A stretch of DNA of 64,000 nt, from the NCBI RefSeq assembly GCF_019443405.1, contig NZ_CP080376.1, positions 434,001-498,000 of the forward strand. The letters are read 5' to 3'. Position 1 is the first letter of the stretch, and every line of letters begins with the position of its first letter. The DNA comes from Brevundimonas sp. PAMC22021 (GTDB taxonomy: Bacteria; Pseudomonadota; Alphaproteobacteria; Caulobacterales; Caulobacteraceae). A program made the translations under genes and the position numbers. This document shows positions 54,361 to 63,645 of this stretch, piece after piece. The notes beneath the pieces are model-generated. The model worked only from the letters and a program-made list of their open reading frames with translations. It was not told where the DNA came from and did no database searches.

Positions 54361-55635
54361 CTAGCCGAACCGTCTGCGCTGCTCGGCGCTGCGCAGGGTG
54401 GAGCGGAGGAAGTCGGCGGGCGGATCGGTCTCGGCCAGCACCTGCTCCTTGATGGCGCGCGGCTCGCCGAACAGGTGGCCCTGTCCCATGCCGATCTCGA
54501 GGTCGAGGATGTCGACGACCTGGCGCTCGCTTTCGACCTTTTCGGCGACGATCTCGACGCCATAGCGGCGGGTAAGCGCCGCGAAGTCCGCCGCCTGGAT
54601 GTCGGGCATGGAGCGCAGGGGGGCGCCGCCGTCCAGGTCCAGCAGTTGCTCGATCAGCAGATCGGCGGCGACCTTGACGAACTTGACGTCCGAACGCTGC
54701 AGGTCGGCGAAGTCGAGGTCCAGCGTCTGTACCTTGTCCAGCGAGAACCGGAAGCCGAGGTCGGCCAGTTTGGCCATGTTGCGGGCCTCGACGGCGCCGC
54801 GTGCGTCAAAGGTCGCCTGCCCCAGCTCGAAGATCAGGGCCTGGTTCAGGTCGCGATTTTCGCTGAGGAAATCCAGGAACTGCGGAAAGAAGGTCTCGTC
54901 GCCGAGCGACGTCAGGGCGACGTTGCAGAAGACGCCGACCTTGCGGTCCTGGCGCGCCAGCCGGCGCACGATCTGGGCGCAGCGGAACAGCAAAAGGTTG
55001 TCGATGGCGGGCGCCAGCCCTTCCGTCTCGGCGGTGGCCAGATATTCCGCCGGCATCATCACCCGGTCGGAGGCGTCACGCAGACGGGTGAAGCTTTCGT
55101 AGAAGACGGTCCGCCGCTGCGGCAGCGAGACGACCGGCTGCAGGTAAAGATCGACGCGGTTCTCGCTGAGCGCGTCGTGGATGGTCTTCAGCAGCACGTT
55201 CGACTGCTGGTGATGGCGGCCCTGGAAGGCGTCAAGCGGGACGGGCGGCGTCTGGGCCAGACGGTCGTCGATGCTCTCGCTCATCTGCTGGATCAGCGTT
55301 TCCAGCATGCGCACCTCCGAGGTCAGCTCCTCGGTGCGCGAGATGGCGCCGCTTTCGATGGCCTGGGCCAGTTCGGTCAGCGCGCCCTGCGTGGACTCCA
55401 TCGCGTCGGCCAGCAGGCGGTGCGCCTCGCGGACCTGGCCGATCTCCTTCTTCAGGGCGCGGCGTTCGATGGCGCCGGTGACGACCGCGTGAAAGGCGCC
55501 GAGCAGGCCAAGCGCGCCGAAGGCGCCGGCGACGCCTGCGCCGATCCCCAGCCCCGCCCGCCACAGAAAGGCGCCCACGGTCAGGCCGAGGAAAAGGTAG
55601 GCGAAGTACAGAAAGCCGGCGGTGACGTTGCGCAT
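54361..55635 (-). CDS. TipF-like degenerate EAL domain protein
   Basis: A 424-residue inner-membrane protein: two hydrophobic helices (about 6-24 and 28-50), a coiled-coil (about 55-130) and an EAL-type domain (about 150-410). The first catalytic signature is ESF in YESFTRL instead of EAL, so phosphodiesterase activity is unlikely. This plan is that of TipF, which binds c-di-GMP and recruits flagellar assembly factors to the pole in Caulobacter. A flagellar operon at 29.6 kb suits that role. A general EAL protein is the alternative. Confidence 0.8.
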   Translation of the reverse strand: MRNVTAGFLYFAYLFLGLTVGAFLWRAGLGIGAGVAGAFGALGLLGAFHAVVTGAIERRALKKEIGQVREAHRLLADAMESTQGALTELAQAIESGAISRTEELTSEVRMLETLIQQMSESIDDRLAQTPPVPLDAFQGRHHQQSNVLLKTIHDALSENRVDLYLQPVVSLPQRRTVFYESFTRLRDASDRVMMPAEYLATAETEGLAPAIDNLLLFRCAQIVRRLARQDRKVGVFCNVALTSLGDETFFPQFLDFLSENRDLNQALIFELGQATFDARGAVEARNMAKLADLGFRFSLDKVQTLDLDFADLQRSDVKFVKVAADLLIEQLLDLDGGAPLRSMPDIQAADFAALTRRYGVEIVAEKVESERQVVDILDLEIGMGQGHLFGEPRAIKEQVLAETDPPADFLRSTLRSAEQRRRFG

Positions 55636-55748
55636 CGGTCTCGGTTCGGCCGCCTTCCCGGATGGAATCGGTCGAGGATCAGCGTATCAGGGAACCCAGC
55701 CGAGCACAGCGCGGAAATCAACCGTGCGGCCAGGCAGGAGGAAAGCCC

Positions 55749-56519
55749 ATGGAACTGTTCGACCTTTCCGGCAAGACCGCCATCGTGACGGGATCGTCGC
55801 GGGGCATCGGGCGCGCCATCGCCGAGCGGCTGGCCGAACACGGCGCTCGGGTCGTGATCTCGTCGCGCAAGGCCGCGCCTTGCGAAGAGGTGGCCCAGGC
55901 GATCAATGCGCGGCACGGCGATGGACGCGCCATCGCGGTTCCGGCGAACATCGCCTCCAAGGAAGACCTGCAGCGGCTGGTCGACGAGACGATCGCGGCC
56001 TTCGGGCAGATCGACATCCTGGTCTGCAACGCCGCCAGCAATCCGTATGCGGGGCCGATGGCCGGCATCTCGGACGAGCAGTTCGAAAAGATACTGCGCA
56101 ACAATGTGCTGGCCAATCACTGGCTGGTGCAGATGGTCGCGCCCGCCATGGTGGAGCGGCGCGACGGCGCGATCCTGGTGATCTCCTCCATCGGCGGCCT
56201 GAGAGGCAATGCGCTGATCGGCGCGTACAATGTGTCCAAGGCGGCGGACATGCAGTTGGTGCGCAATCTGGCGGTGGAGTTCGGGCCGTCCAATGTGCGG
56301 GTGAACTGCATCGCGCCGGGCCTCGTCCAGACCGACTTCGCCCGCTACCTCTGGGAGAATCCCGAACTCTTGAAACAGGTCACCGATCCCGCGCCCTTGA
56401 AGCGGATCGGCCAGCCGGACGAGATCGCGGGCGCAGCCGTGTTTCTGTGCAGCAAGGCGGCGGCCTATACGACCGGTCAGACGCTGGTGGTGGACGGCGG
56501 CCTGACCATCGCCTGGTGA
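55749..56519 (+). CDS. Short-chain dehydrogenase/reductase (SDR)
   Basis: A 256-residue classical SDR: cofactor loop TGSSRGIG at 14-21, NAAS, catalytic SS and AYNVSK, and PGLVQTDFAR. FabG or related oxidoreductase-like, with unknown substrate. The ATG at 55749 has the strong site AGGAGG. Divergent from the TipF-like gene. Confidence 0.93.
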   Translation: MELFDLSGKTAIVTGSSRGIGRAIAERLAEHGARVVISSRKAAPCEEVAQAINARHGDGRAIAVPANIASKEDLQRLVDETIAAFGQIDILVCNAASNPYAGPMAGISDEQFEKILRNNVLANHWLVQMVAPAMVERRDGAILVISSIGGLRGNALIGAYNVSKAADMQLVRNLAVEFGPSNVRVNCIAPGLVQTDFARYLWENPELLKQVTDPAPLKRIGQPDEIAGAAVFLCSKAAAYTTGQTLVVDGGLTIAW

Positions 56520-56520
56520 G

Positions 56521-57018
56521 TCAGGCCCGCTTGACGTCGGTGGCGCGGCGGAACGGGCCGGCATAGCCGAACTCGTCTCGCCGCCGGCGGCAGGGCCCGA
56601 AATAGGCGTCCGTCTTCACGAACGGCCGGGGCTTGAACACCACGGCGTTGATTCGGTCCAAGATGGCCTTGGCGGTTATCGGCTTGACCACGAACTCGGT
56701 CACGCCGGCGTCGCGGGCGTCGGTGACGCGGCTGCGCTCGGAATGGCCGGTCATCATGATGATCGGCAGATAGACGTTGGGGCTGTCCGGGCGGGTGCGG
56801 ACCAGGCGCGTAAAGGCGCAGCCGTCCATCGGGAACATGTTGAAGTCCACGATCGCCAGGTCGATCGGATACTGGCGCAGCAAGGCCATGGCGGCGGTGC
56901 CGTCCGCCGCCTCGCGCACATTGCGGATGCCCGCCGACTGCAGCACCGCGGACGCGATGGCGCGCATGTGCTGGTTATCGTCCACCAGAAGGACGTTGAG
57001 CGACTGGAAGGCGGACAT
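56521..57018 (-). CDS. CheY-like receiver protein with Arg-rich GPxRR tail
   Basis: A 165-residue protein: a receiver domain (LLVDDNQHMRA, Asp58 in AIVDFNMFPM, Thr in MMTGHSERS, Lys in FVVKPI) followed by a 35-residue tail. The tail has two related motifs, FGPCRRRR and AGPFRR, and many Arg. No DNA-binding domain. CheY-like proteins with basic tails that bind c-di-GMP (Cle proteins) are known in Caulobacter, but the tail here is my own comparison. The ATG at 57018 is preferred to an upstream TTG. Confidence 0.88.
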   Translation of the reverse strand: MSAFQSLNVLLVDDNQHMRAIASAVLQSAGIRNVREAADGTAAMALLRQYPIDLAIVDFNMFPMDGCAFTRLVRTRPDSPNVYLPIIMMTGHSERSRVTDARDAGVTEFVVKPITAKAILDRINAVVFKPRPFVKTDAYFGPCRRRRDEFGYAGPFRRATDVKRA

Positions 57019-57102
57019 GGAAAGCGCGTTCTTGAGGTGATCGACCAAGGGTAGAGAGCCAATGGTTAGCGAGCCATGAGCGCGCCTCCGCCTGGCGTTG
57101 AA

Positions 57103-58404
57103 TCATTGGGGATTCGACGCGGCGGCCTTGGGCTGCGGGATGTCCTTGATCTTGTCGGCGTCGGCAAGATCCGGCGGGTCGGTGCGCTCCGCGGCTTCGG
57201 CGCGCGCGATGCGGGCGCGATCGGGCGCCGCGCCCATCCGGTCGATAAACTTGAACACAAAGGGATTGATCGAGATCGAGAGAAGCGCGCCCGCCAGGAT
57301 CAGGTCGTGGGTCTCGCGGCTGACGGCGCCCAGGGCCATCCCGAGCGCCGCCAGGATGAAGGAGAACTCGCCGATCTGCGCCAGGGCGGCCGCGACAGTG
57401 AGGCTGGTCTTGCGATCCAGCTTGAAGACGGTGGTGATGGCCAGCGCAGCCGCCGACTTGCCGACGATGATGATCAGCAGGACCCCCAGCACCGCCCCCG
57501 GCTCACGCAGCAGGATGCCGGGATCGAACAGCATGCCGACCGAAACAAAGAACAGCACGGCGAACGCATCGCGCAGCGGCAGCGATCGTTCGGCGGCGTT
57601 GTGGCCCAGCGGCGTGCCGTTCAGCACCAGGCCCGCGACAAAGGCGCCCAGCGCAAATGACGCGCCGAACACTTCATAGGCGATAAAGGCGATGCCCAGG
57701 GCGATGGCCAGCACGCCCAGGGTGAACAGTTCGCGCGATTTGGTATGGGCGATCCGCACCAGCAACCACGGCAGCACCCTGCCGCCCACCACCAGCATAA
57801 GGGCGACAAAGACCGCCACCTTGACCAGGGTCCAGCCGATGCTGATCGCCAGGGCGCCCGGCTCGACCACGGTTCCGGCCGGAACCACGATCAGCGGCAG
57901 CATGACCAGGGCGATGACGATGACCAGGTCCTCGACGATTAGCCAGCCCACGGCGATCTTGCCGATGTCGCCCTTGGACTGACGCCGCTCTTCAAGGGCG
58001 CGAATCAGCACAACGGTGGACGCGACCGACAGGGCGAAACCCATCAGCAGGGCCTCGACGTCCGGCAAACCCAGTACAAAGCGACCCAGCGCCCAGCCCA
58101 GCGCCGTTGCCGCCGCGATCTGGACCAGAGCGCCCGGAATGGCGACCTTTCGCACCTGCATCAGGTCCTTGGGCGAGAAGTGCAGACCCACGCCGAACAT
58201 CAGCAGGATCACGCCGATCTCGGCCAGTTGCGGCGCGAGCTCGGTGTCCGCCACATAGCCGGGCGTGAACGGCCCCACTACGATGCCCGCCACCAGATAA
58301 CCGACCAGCGGCGACAGCTTCAGCCGATTGGCCAACATGCCGAACACGAAGGCGAGGACGAATCCTCCGACCAGGGTGAGAATCAGGCTGTCGGCATGCG
58401 GCAT
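57103..58404 (-). CDS. Kef-type cation/proton antiporter
   Basis: A 433-residue CPA2 antiporter with 12 or so hydrophobic segments, starting at TLVGGFVLAFVFGML. LVGYLVAGIVVGPFTPGY and the conserved GVGLHFSPKDL fit the Kef family. The sequence ends in a short polar tail (about 60 residues, Asp/Lys-rich) and lacks the RCK/TrkA-N regulatory domain of KefB/C and YbaL. Potassium efflux or pH homeostasis is likely. It ends next to the receiver gene's upstream region. Confidence 0.9.
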   Translation of the reverse strand: MPHADSLILTLVGGFVLAFVFGMLANRLKLSPLVGYLVAGIVVGPFTPGYVADTELAPQLAEIGVILLMFGVGLHFSPKDLMQVRKVAIPGALVQIAAATALGWALGRFVLGLPDVEALLMGFALSVASTVVLIRALEERRQSKGDIGKIAVGWLIVEDLVIVIALVMLPLIVVPAGTVVEPGALAISIGWTLVKVAVFVALMLVVGGRVLPWLLVRIAHTKSRELFTLGVLAIALGIAFIAYEVFGASFALGAFVAGLVLNGTPLGHNAAERSLPLRDAFAVLFFVSVGMLFDPGILLREPGAVLGVLLIIIVGKSAAALAITTVFKLDRKTSLTVAAALAQIGEFSFILAALGMALGAVSRETHDLILAGALLSISINPFVFKFIDRMGAAPDRARIARAEAAERTDPPDLADADKIKDIPQPKAAASNPQ

Positions 58405-58995
58405 CGGCGCTCCTTCGGAAGGTGGGCTCGGTTCAGTGATGGGAAGCGTTACAGTTGGTGGCGCATCCGGCGAAAATCAAGGCGGAAACGCGTCAGCCGC
58501 CAACGGGTCGCGGGGGTGCGCGCAAAAGCCCCGGATGCGGTTTCGCATCCGGTCGGAGGGGCGGGCGAGGTGCCGGGCCTTCGCCCGGAGTGTGGGTAGT
58601 GGTTACCGTTTCGACGAAAGCTGACGCCCCGCGCGGATGATTTGTGCCTGCAAGCTCGGGGCGGAGGATGGTGGCGGTCTTATCGCCTAACCCCATAAGC
58701 CTGCGGCGGGCGGGCAGGGCTGCGACCCTGTCCCCGGACCGGCCGAGTATCCCCCTCGACCCTCTCGGCCCCGAGCCATGCCCGAGACCGGCGCGACGGG
58801 TGTGACCCCGCCGCTCCCGCTCCATCCGCTCCCGCCGCTCGCAAGGTCGCAGGCCAGACGAGCCCTCCAGTGCGACGAGACGGATGCAGGGTGGCACGGG
58901 ATGGAGGTGCGGTGGGGAAGTCGGGGTGAGGTTTGGCTAGATGGTTGTTCTGGCTGTCTTTTGCCGCCGCTGATGCGCTGTCTGGCCCTCTATTC

Positions 58996-59091
58996 CCGTC
59001 ATCCTCGGGCTTGTCCCGAGGATCCAGACCCCCGGTCTTCGCCGGTAAGCACCGGGACTCTGGACCCTCGGGACAAGCCCGAGGGTGACGG
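58996..59091. repeat. REP-like inverted repeat pair
   Basis: Two arms (58996-59028 and 59059-59091) are reverse complements with two mismatches. Each arm holds its own cctcggg-N5-cccgagg hairpin, so the element resembles a bacterial interspersed (BIME-like) unit. Confidence 0.75.
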
Positions 59092-59216
59092 AAAGAAGGG
59101 GGAGGCACCCCGTTCGGGGAGGGTGGTCGCGTCAGTGACCGGGTGGGGGCGGCCCGGCAGGGTCGCGCCGGCTTTAAGGCGGACAAGTCTTCGACGGATC
59201 CCACGGCCGCCCCCCA

Positions 59217-59399
59217 TCCGGCTTCGCCTGCGGCTCAGCCACTCTCCCCGGACGGGGAGGGAGAAGACTGGTCACCTCTCCTCCCCATCGGCGATGGGGA
59301 GGTGGCGCGGCGCGAAGCGGCGGGACGGAGGGGTCTGTACAGCGGAACAATCCTCTCCGCCTTACCTGATCCCCTCCCCAATGTGGGGAGGGGAGATTG
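59217..59399. repeat. Palindromic intergenic repeat, copy 3 (before the ileS 3' end)
   Basis: Three perfect CCTCCCC-type hairpins follow one another (near 59248-59263, 59281-59303, 59372-59395), ending at the ileS stop. Same family as the repeats after ilvE and dxs. Confidence 0.7.
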
Positions 59400-62351
59400 T
59401 CAGCCGGCCTTCTGCGCGTCGAGGAAACGCACGGCGTCGGCGTCCCGCGCGGAGAGGTCGGGGTAGGCGGGATCGGAGCCGACGTCGGGGACGCGGCGCC
59501 AGGAGCGGGCGCACTTCGGATAGTCGGCGGTATTGATCATGGCCGAGATCGCCACACCGTCCTCAACAACAAGATCGGCGCCGCTGGTGCGGAACACCTC
59601 CGCCGCATCAAGGTCGGCGAACAGGGCGGCGGCGTCCGAGGGCAGGCGAACTTCGGGCCAGGCGTCCAGCGCGCCGCCAATGGTCTTGGCGCGCCGGCTT
59701 TCCTCCAGGCCGTTGGTGACGACCTCCAGCACGCTCTGCACGCCGGCCCAGCGCTCGGCTTCGGCGTCGTTGCGCCATTCGGCGGGAACATCCGCCAGGA
59801 TACGCGCGCAGTTCGAGCCTTGATCAGGGAAGCGCGTGGTCCAGGCCTCTTCCATGGTGAAGGGAACCAGCGGGGCAAGCCAGGCGGTCAGGCGGGCGAA
59901 GACTTCGTCCATTACCGTGCGGGCGGCGCGACGACGGATCGCGTCGGGACGGTCGCAGTAGAGGCTGTCCTTGCGGATGTCGAAATACAGCGCCGACAGG
60001 TCGTTGGAGCAGAAGTCCAGCACCGGCCGCACCACGTCCTGGAAGCGGTAGGTGCGGTAGGCCTCGCGCACCTGGCCATCCAGCTCATGCAGGCGGTGCA
60101 GGATGAACTTCTCCAACGGCGGCATCTGGCCGTAATCCGAAAGGCGTTCGGCCTCGCCAAAGCCGGCCAGGGCCCCCAGCAGATAGCGCACGGTGTTGCG
60201 CAGCTTGCGATAGGCGTCGACGGTGGTCTGCAGGATCTGCTTGCCGATGCGCTGATCGTCCGAATAGTCGACCAAGGCGACCCACAGACGCAGGATGTCG
60301 GCGCCCGATTCCTTGATGACGCTGGCGGGGTCCACGGTGTTGCCCTTGGACTTGGACATCTTCTCCCCGTTCTCGTCCAGGGTGAAGCCGTGGGTCAGCA
60401 CCGCCTTGAAGGGCGCGCGGCCGCGCGTGCCCGAGCCTTCCAGCAGCGAGGACTGGAACCAGCCGCGGTGCTGGTCGGAGCCTTCGAGATAGAGGTCGGC
60501 GGGCCAGTGCGACGGGCGGTCGCCGGCATAGCCGTGCTCAGGCGTGCGCGGGTCGATGGTGAAGGCGTGGGTCGAGCCGCTGTCGAACCAGACGTCCAGG
60601 ATGTCGGTGACCTTCTCGAAGGCGTCTGGGTCGAGGTCGCCCAGGAAGTCGCCGTCTGGCGCGGTGAACCAGATGTCGGCGCCATGCTCGGCCACGGCCT
60701 GGGTGATGCGGGCGTCCACATCGGCGTCGACCAACGGCTGACCCGTCGCCTTGTCGATGAACATGGCCAGCGGCGTGCCCCAGGCGCGCTGGCGACTGAT
60801 CAGCCAGTCGGGACGGCCCTCGACCATTGAAAGGATGCGGTTCTTGCCCGCCGCCGGATGGAAGTCGGTCGCGTCGATGGAGGAAAGCGCGGTGTCGCGC
60901 AGCGTCTTTCCGCCCTCGATCGGCTGGTCCATGCGGATGAACCATTGGGGCGTATTGCGGAAGATCACCGGCGCCTTGGAGCGCCAGCTGTGCGGGTAGG
61001 AATGCTCCAGTCGGCCGCGCGCCAGGAGGTTTCCGGCCTCGATCAGCTTGTCCATCACCGCGCCGTTGGCGGAACCGAACTTGCCGGTCTTCTTGCCCTC
61101 GGTCTCCAGCACCTTGAGGCCGGCGAACAGGGGCACGTGCGGATAGTAGGCGCCGTCCGGATCGACCGTGTCCGGCACCTCGGTGAAGCCGTTGGCCAGC
61201 CAGACCGCATAGTCGTCGGCGCCGTGACCGGGCGCGGTGTGGACAAAGCCCGTGCCCGCATCGTCGGTGACGTGATCGCCGGCCAGTAGCGGCACCTCGT
61301 AGCCGAAGCCTTCGTCCTGCTGCCACAGCGGATGGCGGCAGATCATGCCGGTGCAGTCGACGTCGGAGACGCGGCGCCATTCGGCGACCATGGAGGCCTT
61401 TTTCACGTCCTCGGCCAGCTTGTCGGCCAGGATCAGGCGATCGCCGGGCTTGGACCACGGCTCGAAGGCGAGGTCGGCCTGCATCGTCTCGACCTCGTAG
61501 AGGCCATAGGCGATGTCCGGACCATAGGAGATGGCGCGGTTGGCCGGGATGGTCCAGGGCGTGGTGGTCCAGATCACCACCGAGGCGTCGTTGGGCGCCA
61601 GACGGAAGACGTTGTCGCCGCGATCGTCGTCCGAGACGCTGTAGCGGTCCTCGTCATAGGTCTTGACCGGGAACTTGACCCAGATCGTGGGCGAGGTGTG
61701 GTCGTGATATTCGATCTCGGCGTCGGCCAGGGCCGTGCGCTCGACCGGGGACCACATCACCGGCTTGGAGCCGCGATACAGCTGGCCGGAGTTCTTGAAC
61801 TTGTGGAACTCTGCGACGATGGCGGCCTCGGACGTGAAGTCCATGGTGGCGTAGCGGTTGGTCCAGTCGCCGGTGATGCCCAGGCGCTTGAACTGCTCGC
61901 GCTGGATGTCGATCCAGCCAGCGGCGTAGTCGCGGCAGGCCCGGCGGAACTCGTCCTTGGAGACCTCGTCCTTGCGGCGGCCCTTTGAGCGAAACTGCTC
62001 TTCGATCTTCCACTCGATCGGCAGGCCGTGGCAGTCCCAGCCGGGGACGTAATCGACGTCGTAGCCGAGCAGGAAGCGGCTGCGGACCACGAAGTCCTTC
62101 AACGTCTTGTTCAGCGCATGGCCGATGTGGATGTCGCCGTTGGCGTAGGGCGGGCCGTCGTGCAGGACGTACAGCGGCGCGTTCTGCTTCTGGCGCTCGG
62201 CGCGAAGCGTCGCATAGAGGTCGCCCCACTGAGCCAGGATTTCCGGCTCCTTCCTGGGCAGGCCGCCGCGCATGGGAAAGGGCGTGTCGGGCAGAAAGAC
62301 GGTGTCGCGATAGTCGCGGCCGGCGGGGGCGGTGTCGGCGGAATCGGCCAT
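59400..62351 (-). CDS. ileS: Isoleucyl-tRNA synthetase
   Basis: IleRS (983 residues) charges tRNA-Ile. It has the class I signatures HIGHALNK (HIGH) and KMSKSKGN, the CP1 editing domain and tRNA-binding regions. The usual C-terminal zinc site reads C947-x2-S950 and S967-x2-D970, so three of four Cys are lost. ATG at 62351 is favoured; an in-frame TTG lies 48 bases upstream. Its 3' end abuts a palindromic repeat. Sequence upstream (62352-62621) is a 270-bp divergent region. Confidence 0.96.
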   Translation of the reverse strand: MADSADTAPAGRDYRDTVFLPDTPFPMRGGLPRKEPEILAQWGDLYATLRAERQKQNAPLYVLHDGPPYANGDIHIGHALNKTLKDFVVRSRFLLGYDVDYVPGWDCHGLPIEWKIEEQFRSKGRRKDEVSKDEFRRACRDYAAGWIDIQREQFKRLGITGDWTNRYATMDFTSEAAIVAEFHKFKNSGQLYRGSKPVMWSPVERTALADAEIEYHDHTSPTIWVKFPVKTYDEDRYSVSDDDRGDNVFRLAPNDASVVIWTTTPWTIPANRAISYGPDIAYGLYEVETMQADLAFEPWSKPGDRLILADKLAEDVKKASMVAEWRRVSDVDCTGMICRHPLWQQDEGFGYEVPLLAGDHVTDDAGTGFVHTAPGHGADDYAVWLANGFTEVPDTVDPDGAYYPHVPLFAGLKVLETEGKKTGKFGSANGAVMDKLIEAGNLLARGRLEHSYPHSWRSKAPVIFRNTPQWFIRMDQPIEGGKTLRDTALSSIDATDFHPAAGKNRILSMVEGRPDWLISRQRAWGTPLAMFIDKATGQPLVDADVDARITQAVAEHGADIWFTAPDGDFLGDLDPDAFEKVTDILDVWFDSGSTHAFTIDPRTPEHGYAGDRPSHWPADLYLEGSDQHRGWFQSSLLEGSGTRGRAPFKAVLTHGFTLDENGEKMSKSKGNTVDPASVIKESGADILRLWVALVDYSDDQRIGKQILQTTVDAYRKLRNTVRYLLGALAGFGEAERLSDYGQMPPLEKFILHRLHELDGQVREAYRTYRFQDVVRPVLDFCSNDLSALYFDIRKDSLYCDRPDAIRRRAARTVMDEVFARLTAWLAPLVPFTMEEAWTTRFPDQGSNCARILADVPAEWRNDAEAERWAGVQSVLEVVTNGLEESRRAKTIGGALDAWPEVRLPSDAAALFADLDAAEVFRTSGADLVVEDGVAISAMINTADYPKCARSWRRVPDVGSDPAYPDLSARDADAVRFLDAQKAG

Positions 62352-62621
62352 GGGGGCGGTCTCGGCGTCGTGAGTTTGGATCGTGGCGGCTTTTTGCAAT
62401 CCTCCCGGCGAGCGCGGGGCCAGGAGCCCGGAAGCGCTACGCCGGGCGGCTAATCGTCTGGCGGAGGGCGCGCACGGTCATGGCGGGGTGTTAGCAGAGG
62501 CGGGCGGCTCTGCGCCATCCCTCGCTGTGGCCGGCTTCACGGAAACTCAAGGGTTTTGCGGTCAGGTGCCGGATGGAGCGGCGTGCAACGTGGGCGCGCC
62601 CGCATGTCTGGAGGGCGGCCG

Positions 62622-63563
62622 ATGCGGTTGCGGATCAACAGGTGGCTGCTGGGCTTGGCCGCCGGCTTCGCCGTCATGGCGCTGGCGGATGCGGCGGCCG
62701 CGCAATCGTGCGGCGATCCGGTGATCTGCCCCCCGCCCGAGCCGCCGCCCTGCGACCAGGGTTGCCAGCCGGAACCGCCGCCGCCCGAGCCGGAACCCGA
62801 GCCCTGCGACCAAGGATGCCAGCCGCCGCCTCCGCCGATCGCGGACTGCATGAACGGCAGCTGCAACACCAACAATGTCAATGTGAACGTCAATGTGAAG
62901 GTCAACGCCGAGGCGAACGCCCAGGCCAACGCCCTGTCGCGCGCCCGAGCCTCGGCGCGCAGCTGGTCGTCGTCCAACGCGGCCGGACTGGGCTTCGGGC
63001 GAGGCGGAGGCGGATCAGCCTATGTGTCGGTGGACCAGCCCTATCCGACCACGGTGCAGGGTCTGAACGTGGAGGCGCCGATCCAGCAGGTGGTGCGCAC
63101 CCCCTTCACCGCCTGGCGACGCGAGATGAAGCAGGTGATCATTCGCGCCGTCTGCATCGACGACCGTTCGGTGCCGCACCCGGCGTCCCAGGTGCGCCCC
63201 GGCCGCGACGTGGGCGAGGACTATGAAGGCGAGCTGTATCGCTGCCTGGCGGGCACCTGGCTGCAGGCCACCTTCGCCGACTGGCAGGGCGAGGAACGGT
63301 TCGACGGCGGCGAAAGCCTGACCTGCCGCAAGCACGAGGCGTTGTGGTACGGCGCCGGCGGCAAGCTGGAATGCCGGCCCGAGCGGGCGGAGCGCGACTG
63401 CAACGAGCGTTCGCTGCTGCGCCGCTATGGCGCGGGCGTGAAGGTGCTGACCATGTTCCGCGAGGAGGAATACACCGAGTACCGCGAGGAAGTGGTGGAG
63501 ACCACGGCGGTGATCACCAGCGCCATCACCCTGGACGGGGGCGTCGGCGGCCGGGTGTTCTGA
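62622..63563 (+). CDS. Cys/Pro-rich exported protein, two CDQGCQP repeats
   Basis: A 313-residue exported protein (signal MRLRINRWLLGLAAGFAVMALADAAAAQ). The mature part begins with Pro/Glu-rich segments bearing two CDQGCQP units, then an Asn/Val-rich run (NVNVNVNVKVNAEANAQANA), a Ser/Gly-rich stretch and a C-terminal region with regularly spaced Cys (AVCIDD, YRCLAGT, LTCRKH, LECRPE, RDCNER). Family unknown. GGAGGG precedes the ATG. Divergent from ileS; ends before a bidirectional terminator. Confidence 0.75.
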   Translation: MRLRINRWLLGLAAGFAVMALADAAAAQSCGDPVICPPPEPPPCDQGCQPEPPPPEPEPEPCDQGCQPPPPPIADCMNGSCNTNNVNVNVNVKVNAEANAQANALSRARASARSWSSSNAAGLGFGRGGGGSAYVSVDQPYPTTVQGLNVEAPIQQVVRTPFTAWRREMKQVIIRAVCIDDRSVPHPASQVRPGRDVGEDYEGELYRCLAGTWLQATFADWQGEERFDGGESLTCRKHEALWYGAGGKLECRPERAERDCNERSLLRRYGAGVKVLTMFREEEYTEYREEVVETTAVITSAITLDGGVGGRVF

Positions 63564-63590
63564 TCCGGTCCTGCTGACCAGCGCGACACG

Positions 63591-63626
63591 AAAAAGGCCC
63601 CGGTCCAGCAGGACCGGGGCCTTTCT
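63591..63626. terminator. Bidirectional intrinsic terminator
   Basis: A perfect 14-bp stem (63593-63606 with 63611-63624) with a 4-base loop, flanked by A/T runs on both sides. It separates the exported protein gene from the convergent M16 peptidase gene. Confidence 0.88.
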
Positions 63627-63645
63627 CTTGCCTGGGCCTAGAGGC

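Larger units (their letters stand above)
58405..59399. other. Gene-poor 1-kb region with repeats
   Basis: I see no supported gene here; open frames on both strands translate to Pro/Arg-rich, low-homology sequence. It holds an 8-bp hairpin (ccggatgc/gcatccgg near 58530), a second GC hairpin near 58575, a REP-like inverted repeat at 58996-59091 and a CCTCCCC-type palindromic cluster at about 59200-59400. Confidence 0.6.

Noticed and set aside
58405..58700. RNase P or other housekeeping RNA in the gene-poor region
   Set aside because: GC hairpins are present but the conserved RNase P cores (for example GAGGAAAGTCC) are missing.
58493..59204. Two minus-strand frames in the gene-poor region
   Set aside because: Translate Pro/Arg-rich sequence, including peptide typical of translated palindromic repeats; no ribosome sites or homology.
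59397..60830. Plus-strand frame opposite ileS
   Set aside because: Antisense of conserved ileS; no domain.
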